NCBI GenBank assembly: GCA_963697205.1
Contig: CAVONB010000001.1
Location: forward strand, 111,685-175,684
Length of the DNA stretch: 64,000 nt
Source: CAVONB01 sp963697205
Lineage (GTDB): Bacteria > Pseudomonadota > Alphaproteobacteria > Rhizobiales > Hyphomicrobiaceae
Reading direction: 5' to 3'
Part shown: in pieces, positions 56,909 through 64,000 of the stretch
Layout: every line of letters starts with the position of its first letter
Numbering within the stretch: position 1 is the first letter of the stretch
The notes under the pieces: generated by a model
What the model saw: only the letters and a program-made list of their open reading frames with translations
Database searches by the model: none
What the model was told of the DNA's origin: nothing
Translations under genes and position numbers: made by a program

Positions 56909-59882
56909 TTGCCTCCGACAAGGCCCTCAGCTGGCCCGCTGGCGGGTTTTCCTGGGCTAGCCGGAATGTGGCCAGCCTCCCCTGTCTGGACGGGCTGTGT
57001 GGCGCTCTGTGAGGCTTTTGACGGTGGTACGATCATCGGCAGTCCCATTACGTCGCGTGCATATACACGCCAGTCATGCGTGCCGTCGATGATGCCTTGT
57101 GCCAGTTGTGCGTTGTGGCCAACAGCAGCTGAGACCCTGATGTCCGCTTTCGCACGGCTCATCGCAGCTTGTTGTAACAGCGACTCTGCTTCAGCAACGC
57201 CCAGCCACCGAAACGCTGAGACGCGGCGATCTAGTAGCAATTCAATGGTGCTCTGATCGTAATTCCTATGAAGCAATACGTGCTGCGGATGCGGACGCGG
57301 ACTATCGTTAGAGGCTTCTATCTTAAACTCTGCCAGCGCTAGTCGGTTACTCCCCGCTACCGGCCTATACTTGGTGGGGTTATCGGTTTTAGGGTCACCA
57401 TTCTTATTTATATTAATAGGGATAACCCCACTAAGTCCCCCAGAACTAAACGCCGCTACATAGTTTGCGAGACCACATAGCCAACTACGCCGCTGGGTGT
57501 CAGCGCCCTTTCCGCTTTTGCCCTCGCGAGGTACCAATCCCGGATATGCCGTCTGATTTGTCTCAGGGCGCTCAAATAAGGCCCCCCATGCCATAGCAAT
57601 CTCATCCCACGCGCGTTCGGCATCGTTCCAAAATTTGAGTTCAGCGACCGGCAAGCCAATCGGATGCTGACCAAAGACGTGAAGCTCGCACGCGATTCAC
57701 CCGCAGTTCTATCGAACTGCCGAATGCGCGCCACGGCCTGTTGGACTTCGGCCGTCGTTATGGCTGCAGCTAGCTCGCGGCAGCGGGAATCCGGATGCTG
57801 CTCCGATTGGATCTGTACTGGTCCTGAGACGGTCTCAATAGTTACCGGCGCGGTTCGCCAGCCGGTTGCCGGTTGAATCGCTTGAATGTTGGCATCGTGC
57901 ATATGCAATGCCTCTGTCATGACTTCCAGCGCGTCATTTGAGAGGGCAGGCCGCCCGGCAACAATCGCCACCGGCACGTCTTTAAAATTGTTGAGCCCGC
58001 GCAGCGCTCCGAAGTGAGCCGTCTTCACATTCGGCGGCAAATGCAATTGCTTCAACGCCGCGATCACAGACTTCTGCGCGACCAGCAGCACCGCATGCTT
58101 CATTTCAGAGCCGTCGGCGCGCTGCACAGCTGCACTATATTCGCGCCAGTACTGAAACGCTTTGTCGAGGACGAAGCGATGTAGTCGGCTAATATTCGCA
58201 TCGGTACGTTTTTTCCGTCGCTCAGCGACGCCACGCGCACATTCCGCTGCCGCAACCGCTGAGGCAGCGTGCGTGGTTACGTCTTCAAGCGTGTACGCAG
58301 TGGCCAACATCCATGCTGGCGGACTGGCAGCTTCCGCACTCTTTTGAGCAGCAACATCCTCAAGTTCCGCAACTGCGTCAAAATCAATGTTGCTGCCGTC
58401 CAGCATGCTACGCGAGAAGGTCTTATCGACGTACTGATAGGCGGTGACGTGTCCTGGGGCGATGTCGTAATCAATGACCTTGAGTTGTGGTTGCGCGCCA
58501 GGTGTTGCAACGAGCGCTCGCAACACTTCTTCATTTACTGCCGTGCCATCAAGCCAGATTGCTCCCTTCGCAAGCAAACTCGCAGGTATCGCCTTGACTT
58601 CAGCGCACCAAACCCAATGCCGATTGATCCAGCGGCTGCCGTTCCGTTCGCGCGTCCAGTAAACACGTATGCCAAACACGTAGTCGCGGCACAAGCTGGT
58701 CTCGATGGCTTCATAGATGCGCATTACTTGTAGCGAAGCCTGAAACTTAGCCACCGATATGTTGATATCGTGTTTGTGACGAGATCTCGCAGCAGCATCA
58801 GATGTTCGCTGCAGCAAATCGCTGGCCGTTGCTATGGCCTTTGCCAATGAGCTTGTAGCTCGTCTTTCTAGCCACTTGCCATAATCAAGGCGACTGGCTG
58901 TCTTCTGGACGCGTTGGCCTGCTTCAAAAGTTGACCATCGCTCTATGCTTTTCAGACTGCTGAACGTCAAGCTTGGCGCCCTGGCCGTTGCAGGTGAGAG
59001 ATGAACGCTTCCTTTAAGCGCATGGATCAAATTATGACGGCACGCGTATAGTTCTGCGCTTTCGTAGCGCTTGACTTCGGAAATAGTGGCTTGCCCACGT
59101 GGCCGCCGCTTCCGAATGCTTGCAAGATCCGTACTTAAATCATCGATAGCGATCTTCGCCTGTGAGAACATCGAACTGGCTATTGATTCATCAACTACAA
59201 CAACTTCAGCAGCTTGAATGCGTGGATCATCCCAACAAAGGTTGGCGTGCGCCATGACGATAACGCCAGGGCCAGTATCACTTGACTGCTTGAACCATGG
59301 ACAGCGGCTCGATCAGGACAACTTCCGCAGACGGTCTTGGCGGATCGGCCGATGCTTTCTTGAACTTCAGCCATTGCTCCAAATTCTTCGTTGATACACA
59401 TTCCCGGCTGACAACGGCCCTTGTGATGGCGGATGTTCGGCAACGAAACGTGCTGGAATTCCTTGCGCTTTTGCGCGCGCGACCAATGCCATTACAGTTT
59501 GAGCGCCAAGTTGTGCGTGAGGTACGAGAACGAGCATTCGCCCATCCGCAAGCAATGGCTGATCTACAAGGGCCGCGATAGCTGACGACTTGCCAGAACC
59601 GGGCTTGGCCTTAAAGAGATAGTGAGTGCCGCTGCCGTTCTTCAGATCAACTGCGGCGCTACGCACTGCGGACTGCAATTGGATTCGCGCATCTTCAATG
59701 GGTATCGGCCCTATACTCTGATGCGCAAACGCGGCAGCAGCCGCAGCGGGGCGCAGCTGCACTGCTGGCTTGGCGGGCTCACTCGCAAGCTGCTCACGAC
59801 GTCGTTTGATGCTTTTTGAGAACTCGCGTAGCCACCAATCGAAATTCGCATGCTCAGCTAGCCGCCGGTCAAGGCTGGGCAT
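56836..59882 (-). pseudogene. Island SF2-like helicase (primase partner), frameshifted
   Basis: From the ATG at 59882 the protein carries a Walker A KAKPGSGKSSAIAALV and VLVPHAQLGAQTVMAL (motif Ia). A cysteine-bearing region (MCINEEFGAMAEV, VCGSCP, CPWF) follows, then VVVVDES (Walker B), IWLDGTA (motif III-like), GALRGLNNFKDVPVAIVAGRPALS and LHVFGQHPIGLPVAELKFWNDAERAWDEI. Three frame changes are needed, near 59390, 59310 and 57690. The last part (56836-57690) lacks a credible start of its own, so it is treated as the C-terminus. Total about 1010 residues. Next to the primase-like gene it probably serves replication or mobilisation of the island. The exact 3' end is uncertain. Confidence 0.7.
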
Positions 59883-60856
59883 CCGACGTTTGTTGGATTG
59901 TGGCGCGTACGCGCGCGAAGTGGTGCAGGAGAACACTGTCCTGCTTGTGCGCGGGTATCGTCCAGGCCAGACGGCAGATCAAGCGAAAAATCGGATTGTG
60001 TAGTGCCCGGTTTCATCTCGCTGTATAGCGATTCAATATCTACTTGCGTCAGCGGACCAGATGGCAGATCGCTAGCGCGTGGCGTGCTTGTTTGCACTGA
60101 TGTGCAAGGAAGTACCGAAGCTGATAGATTGAGCTTCCCAACGTCGTGTTCGCGTTCGACGAGCCAGCAGACGTCGGAGACGGGTCTCGGCAAGCTTTTC
60201 TGTTGACTGTTCTGGTTTATGAACAAGTAGGGCGGCGCCGTGAAGATCAGATGAGCGGCTGAGTAGATGCTTTCATCGAAGACCTTGCTTCCAACAGCCA
60301 CATTCGCCGCCATGACGCGGCGCTTCTGATCAGCCAGCGGTATGACCGAGGATAACCGAAAGATGATCCGTGCACGCGATCCCGGCTTGATACCGGCTGA
60401 AGCTGTATAGGCAAAGACGTAGGAGTGATCGCCTAGTTCCGGGAAACCCTTTTCGATGAGCTTTTCTACTTCGGTTTCAGCATCTTGGCGGCTGGCAGTT
60501 GCGGGTTCAAAGGCGTTTTCAACACCATCGACGTCTAGGAAAAAGAATGGATGCTCCGGTTCATCGTAGGTTTGACTTGAGCGCGTGGATACATCGGAAC
60601 GACCAGAAGCGCTGCGCAATTCTGGCTTCAGTCGGCCCTGAACGAGGCTTGTGTTGTCCTGCGTGCCGAGTGTCGCTAGCAGCTTCTCAAGCTCAGCGAG
60701 GTCGCCGACGGGTTGCTCTTTGTATTGATGGAATTTGATTTTACCGCGTTTACCGACCTCGACTGGCACGTCGCTGTCGAAGCAGAACTGCTTTTGCACC
60801 TGCCTGTTGCCTTTAGGCGTAACGATGATGCCCACAGGCCATGCGGGAAATAGCAT
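59858..60856 (-). CDS. Primase-like protein of the island (AEP-type)
   Basis: 332 residues from the ATG at 60856. The segment PFFFLDVDGVENAF has the hhhDhD pattern of motif I of archaeo-eukaryotic primases. Later blocks YTASAGIKPGSRARIIFRLSS and FDESIYSAAHLIFTAPPYLF fit motifs II and III in such mobile-element primases. The C-terminus overlaps the helicase start by 25 bases in another frame, a normal coupling for primase/helicase pairs. Its upstream codons might be extended by a frameshift (VNEYHLRRFFARK). Replication initiation for the island is the likely role. Confidence 0.65.
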   Translation of the reverse strand: MLFPAWPVGIIVTPKGNRQVQKQFCFDSDVPVEVGKRGKIKFHQYKEQPVGDLAELEKLLATLGTQDNTSLVQGRLKPELRSASGRSDVSTRSSQTYDEPEHPFFFLDVDGVENAFEPATASRQDAETEVEKLIEKGFPELGDHSYVFAYTASAGIKPGSRARIIFRLSSVIPLADQKRRVMAANVAVGSKVFDESIYSAAHLIFTAPPYLFINQNSQQKSLPRPVSDVCWLVEREHDVGKLNLSASVLPCTSVQTSTPRASDLPSGPLTQVDIESLYSEMKPGTTQSDFSLDLPSGLDDTRAQAGQCSPAPLRARTRHNPTNVGCPALTGG

Positions 60857-60986
60857 TTGCGGGCGAAGAAGCGCCGTAAGTGATACTCATTAACTTGTCC
60901 CAATATATACTTTTCGACTTCAGCGCCGACTGTTTTTATGAATGTAACACGGCGCCCGCATCACGGAATTTAATTTATTTTATTTC

Positions 60987-61015
60987 TTGCAAAAATTTTG
61001 AAAAGCCGCTATATT
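60987..61015 (+). promoter_or_regulatory. Sigma-70-type promoter of a small RNA
   Basis: The -35 TTGCAA (60987-60992) and -10 TATATT (61010-61015) are separated by exactly 17 bases. Transcription would start near 61022. Confidence 0.65.
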
Positions 61016-61021
61016 TAGCGT

Positions 61022-61074
61022 GTCCCAATACGGCTAACCACTACATGCGCCGCCTTCACAGGCGGCTTTTTTTT
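61022..61074 (+). ncRNA. Candidate small RNA of about 53 nt
   Basis: It lies between a 17-bp-spaced promoter and a strong terminator and has no ORF of its own. It diverges from the primase gene (start 60856, leftward) and precedes the ribbon-helix-helix gene (61152). Sequence before the terminator includes AATACGGCTAACCACTACAT. It could be an antisense or copy-control RNA of the island, or a short leader. The function is not shown by sequence. Confidence 0.5.
61049..61074 (+). terminator. Rho-independent terminator
   Basis: A perfect 7-bp stem (61049-61055 with 61060-61066), four-base loop and eight T (61067-61074). It is textbook in form and ends the candidate small RNA. Confidence 0.9.
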
Positions 61075-61151
61075 GCTTGGTCGCTGGTTCCGTGAATCCG
61101 TGATGTCGGTGTGTTAGATTGCTTACATACGCACCAATGAGGAATTCATAT

Positions 61152-61316
61152 ATGACGCCACGCACTACCACGGTCGCCATCGTTCACATGTCTGAGCCAG
61201 AGAAGTCAGCGCTACGCAGGCTAGCTGCTGCTCGCAAACTTACGATCAGCAAGACCATTCGCGCGTTGATCAATGACGCGGTTTGTCGTCGCTCTAATCA
61301 TGTGAGTAATAAATGA
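61152..61316 (+). CDS. Ribbon-helix-helix-like regulator
   Basis: 54 residues from the ATG at 61152, with AGGA eight bases upstream. TTTVAIVHMSEPEKSALRRLAAARKLTISKTIRALINDAV has the beta-strand, helix, helix pattern of small RHH (Arc/MetJ-like) DNA-binding proteins. It ends with ATGA overlap into the next gene, so the two are coupled. It may control island replication, the small RNA or a toxin-antitoxin pair. Confidence 0.65.
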   Translation: MTPRTTTVAIVHMSEPEKSALRRLAAARKLTISKTIRALINDAVCRRSNHVSNK

Positions 61317-61687
61317 TCGTTGAAAGTGGAGCTTTTCGCATTCAGATACGGCAGAACAACGAAATTAAGATAGAAAGCTTAGACCCTGACGTTAGACTCG
61401 TGTGTTTACGAATTCCAGCTCTGATGCATCAGATGATCTCAAAAATGGCCGAAAATGCAGAAATCAGCATCGAGGAGGAGTTGTTGAGATTCCACTCGAA
61501 CGCTGTGTTTGTGCATTGGTGTAAATATCACAGGCACAAAGCTCCTGGCGTACAAACAGGCGTTCGGGTCTATCGGTCATCCGCGTGCGCGCGGAGTACA
61601 GTAGTGGCGAAACGATGCGGTCTAACGTCTCTGTTGGATTTCAAAAGGGGGGTAGGGGGGCGTATTCATCGCCCAAAAAGGGCCTGA
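61313..61687 (+). CDS. Island protein of unknown function, coupled to the RHH gene
   Basis: 124 residues; its ATG overlaps the stop of the previous gene by four bases. It begins IVESGAFRIQIRQNNEIKIESLDPDVRLVCLRIPALMHQMISKMAENAEISIEEELLRFHSN, a beta-strand part and a helical part reminiscent of RHH-like dimers. The last third is basic and looks less constrained, so the true end is uncertain. No family recognised. Confidence 0.5.
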   Translation: MIVESGAFRIQIRQNNEIKIESLDPDVRLVCLRIPALMHQMISKMAENAEISIEEELLRFHSNAVFVHWCKYHRHKAPGVQTGVRVYRSSACARSTVVAKRCGLTSLLDFKRGVGGRIHRPKRA

Positions 61688-61723
61688 GACACCCCCCTCC
61701 CGGTAGCCTCTTCTTACTGGCCA

Positions 61724-62446
61724 CTATTTGCACAGCCGCATGACGACACTGGCGGAGTAAGGTTTGCCTGACCTGGCGTGATAGCCAGCGTCGGCCAACT
61801 TGGCAGCGATGTCACGGTAGGACATGCGCCCTCCGGTCAGGGGATTAGCCCGCCGTAGCTTCTTTGCCAGCGCGTATGCCTCTGGCAGCATCTCAGCAAC
61901 TGACTTGCGACCTTCGACCTTGCTGCCGCTCGCGCGCTTGCGGTCGCGAGCATGCTTGAGCTTGGCCACCAATTGCGCCTTCTCCAGCTGCGCGAAGGCA
62001 CCGGCAATCTGGCGCATGGCGATCTTGAAGGGGTCGCTGTGTCGGTCAGATCGTCACCGCTGGCTGTGAGCACTCGCACGCCGCGATTGATCAGCGACAG
62101 CACGCCAAGTTCCTGCGTGACAAGCTCGCGCGCAAATCTCGTTGCATCCTCAACAATGACCGTCCGCACGCCGTTACCCTCGATTCGATCGAGCATCGCT
62201 GCAAAGCCTGGACGGATCTCAATCGGGTCTGCGCCACTTACTGCTGCGTCGTAATACTCATCCACGATCACGAAGCCGGCAGACTTGGCGAAGCGCGCAA
62301 TCGCTTCGCGCTGCCGTTTGTCGCTGTCTCCTTTATCTGCGGCCCGTGTTTGCTGCCGAGCTTGTGCGCAAATAGGCGATGGCGTGCTCTTTGCTGCGCC
62401 GATGCCGTGAGTTGCTTGTCGTTGGATTCTCTAATTCGTCTGCCAT
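61724..62446 (-). pseudogene. Small serine site-specific recombinase, frameshifted
   Basis: Starts at ATG 62446 (MADELENPTTSNSRHRRSKEH). AIAYLRTSSAANTG carries the catalytic serine region, then a frame change near 62345. RQREAIARFAKSAGFVIVDEYYDAAVSGADPIEIRPGF and VRTVIVEDATRFARELVTQELGV follow, then a second change near 62035, and QIAGAFAQLEKAQLVAKLKHARDRKRASGSKVEGRKSV with a C-terminal HTH (MSYRDIAAKLADAGYHARSG). About 240 residues. Resolvase/invertase family; peptide is complete across frames, so function in the organism cannot be excluded. Confidence 0.82.
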
Positions 62447-62549
62447 TACAGTGGACTCCGCACGAACGTGTTTCTATCTCTCAGGAAATCGAAACACTAA
62501 TGTTCTAAATTTCAGATTAGCAGGACGTTCGGCTCCGCGTTCCGAAAGC

Positions 62550-63027
62550 GCGGCGGAGTTCTTCCCCGATGCCGGCTGGCAAAGATGCGTGGTTCATTTC
62601 TACCGCAACGTATTCAGCCATGTGCCGCGCCCGAAGATGCGCGAGGTGGCAGCGATGCTGAAGGCGATCCATGCGGCGAAGACGTGCACGCGGCGCGAGA
62701 TAAGGCTCGGCAAGTAATTGCCAAGCTGCGCGAGCAGCGGATCACGCGGGCTACCGAGCTCGTCGAAGCCTCGGTGAGGAGACCTTCGGCTATTACGCTT
62801 TACCCGAGGAGCACTGGCGCAGGATCAGGACGAACAACCCGCTGGAGCGCATCCTGTGCGAGATCTGTCGGCGCACGCGCTTCGTTGGCGCGTTCCCTGA
62901 CGGGCACTCTGCGTTGAACCTGGCCGCGGCCCGGCTACGCCACGTCGCCGGCACCGAATGGTCGACCAAGAGGTATCTGTCGATGGACCTGCTGCGGGAT
63001 CATCAATCCACCAACGCCACCGCCTGA
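62550..63027 (+). mobile_element. IS256-family transposase fragment
   Basis: The 3' third of an IS256 (mutator-type) transposase, spread over frames. Blocks WQRCVVHFYRNVFSHVP, MREVAAMLKAIHA, AKLREQRITRATELVEAS, HWRRIRTNNPLERI (the conserved C-terminal signature), FVGAFPDGHSALNLAAARLRHVA and a final STNATA stop at 63027 are visible. The DDE core's first two parts and the 5' end are missing, so it is inactive. Remnants of the element's right terminal sequence (GAAAGAATCTGGACACTACC) follow near 63066-63085. Confidence 0.82.
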
Positions 63028-63086
63028 GCCCGGGCCGGACGTCGCTCAGCCCAAAACGAAAGTGCGAAAGAATCTGGACACTACCT

Positions 63087-63183
63087 GACCGACCAAGAGG
63101 TTTCTGCCCATGGACCTGCTGAAGGATCACCAATTCACCAACGCCACGGCCTGAGCTCGAGGCGAAAGAAACTGGACAGTACC
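63087..63183 (+). repeat. Second copy of the IS256 element's 3' tail
   Basis: About 67 bases (63087-63153) repeat the last codons of the transposase fragment (62965-63027) with roughly 85 percent identity, again ending in ...NAT(A) and TGA. It is followed by GAAAGAAACTGGACAGTACC, similar to the terminal sequence after the first copy. Two related insertions or an internal duplication are implied. Confidence 0.75.
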
Positions 63184-63214
63184 AACGCCTTCCCGAGGTA
63201 AGACCCACTGCCCG

Positions 63215-63757
63215 TCAAAACAAAGGCCGGCCATTGAACATCCGGCATTTAATGTTCTCAAGTTTGCCCGTCTCAATTAACCCCTTAGAATAAGCCCCTT
63301 CCCAACGAGACTCTTTGATTTGAACTCCACAGCCGCCCGAATCAATTTTCAACTGAAGGGTCATCTGGGATTGAACCCCTTCCCAGCCTGACATGTAGTT
63401 AATAAGGTAGGCCTCGTTCTCAAGTGCCATCCTTATTTTTTCAAATGCCGTCGTCCCGACAGTTCTATATTCGCCCTCACCTCCGGCCAAAGGCATAACA
63501 ACTCCCAAACCACTCCCAAGCGGAAGATGTACCGTATAGAAATACACTGCACTAGAAAGAAAATAGAAGTACATATTCCTGTCATCCGTCCGTTGGGTGC
63601 AAAATCCAGTGCGATCACACATCCTCAAATGCCATTCAGCAGAGATATGGACAGTTACATCCTCTGTGGACTGTTTTAGTTCAGTCGCAAGTGTCGGGCC
63701 AATTCCGCAAAAGTATAGCCAAGCCGCAATCGAAAGCGAAGATAAGATGGAACTCAT
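63215..63757 (-). CDS. Secreted hypothetical protein
   Basis: 180 residues from the ATG at 63757, which has GGGAG eight bases upstream; a longer in-frame start lies at 63808. A signal-like segment (SSLSIAAWLYFCGIGPTLA) precedes a mature domain with VTVHISAEWHLRMCDRTGFCTQ, a region with two cysteines, and beta-rich segments to the end (CGVQIKESRWEGAYSKG). No family is recognised. Its base composition is lower in GC than the chromosomal genes, as expected inside the island. 192 bases to the window end hold nothing recognisable. Confidence 0.65.
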   Translation of the reverse strand: MSSILSSLSIAAWLYFCGIGPTLATELKQSTEDVTVHISAEWHLRMCDRTGFCTQRTDDRNMYFYFLSSAVYFYTVHLPLGSGLGVVMPLAGGEGEYRTVGTTAFEKIRMALENEAYLINYMSGWEGVQSQMTLQLKIDSGGCGVQIKESRWEGAYSKGLIETGKLENIKCRMFNGRPLF

Positions 63758-64000
63758 CGCGCTATCTCCCGTATTAAGTCGCCGCGGCAGATTTTCACCA
63801 TTGACCAACTAAAAGACAGCTCTCTGGTTGGAGGCGCCGGTTTTTAAAGTGACTTTTGGCCCGCCTGTCCCGGATCTTAACTTCGACATCTTCTATCGCG
63901 CATTTCCACCTTGAATGCTTGCTATAATAATGGTCTGGAATCCATGATTGCGTTTGTCACCTTTGATATGGTGCCGGAATGTGATGCGTCCACCGCTGCG

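Noticed and set aside
56836..57654. Separate gene of 272 codons at the helicase end
   Set aside because: It would need a TTG start, and its sequence continues the helicase from the neighbouring frame (LHVFGQHPIG...), so it is treated as the C-terminus after a frame change.

Overview
The window is a high-GC stretch (roughly two thirds G+C by eye) from what looks like an alphaproteobacterium, most probably of the Hyphomicrobiales (Rhizobiales). Supporting this are a crotonyl-CoA carboxylase/reductase next to an ethylmalonyl-CoA mutase (ethylmalonyl-CoA pathway), an Irr-type iron box upstream of a NifU-family gene, and the overall gene style. No rRNA, CRISPR array or complete insertion sequence was found. 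Two leucine tRNAs are present.

Layout. 1-1.2 kb: the end of one gene and a frameshifted HAD-family phosphatase. 1.4-6.2 kb: a complete branched-chain amino-acid type ABC transporter (LivF, LivG, binding protein, LivM, LivH). 6.4-8 kb: a hydroxyisobutyrate-dehydrogenase-type oxidoreductase and a cupin. 8.4-10.8 kb: a membrane-linked DUF2235 hydrolase. 10.8-15.5 kb: the ccr / ecm locus, with two tandem paralogous small membrane proteins between the enzymes and a shared DNA motif in front of both. 15.6-20.2 kb: an HExxH protein, then an ECF sigma/anti-sigma pair divergent from a DUF4394 protein, bracketed by a decayed copy and an intact copy of one SDR gene. 20.2-24.3 kb: palindromic repeats, then a ligase-associated DEXH helicase with its PdeM phosphoesterase. 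24.3-42 kb: housekeeping and catabolic genes (TIGR02186 protein, nitronate monooxygenase-like and ThDP enzymes, ketopantoate-reductase-like enzyme, IlvD/Edd dehydratase, PanC, DASS transporter, enoyl-CoA hydratase, NifU-like protein, RutE-like nitroreductase, a TAXI binding protein, MoeA).

43-47.8 kb holds the most unusual locus: a 392-aa winged-helix-like protein followed by a very large ATPase that seems to fuse a STAND/KAP-like P-loop domain to a HerA-type translocase domain. The ATPase is broken by about ten or more frame changes in this sequence. 48-54 kb returns to ordinary genes (CAP-domain lipoprotein, flippase, DD-carboxypeptidase, tRNA-Leu(CAA), an HhH-like membrane protein).

From tRNA-Leu(TAA) at 54.5 kb to the window end lies a mobile island of different composition. 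It has an excisionase-like HTH protein, a membrane protein, a frameshifted SF2-like helicase, a primase-like protein, a well-formed small RNA unit, ribbon-helix-helix-like proteins, a frameshifted small serine recombinase and IS256-family remnants.

A striking general property is single-base frame changes in genes whose peptide sequence stays intact across the shifts (HAD protein, binding protein, ecm, DEXH helicase, dehydratase, dual ATPase, several island genes). They cluster in some genes and are absent from many others of similar size. This points to local sequence or assembly errors more than to old pseudogenes, but only reads can decide.
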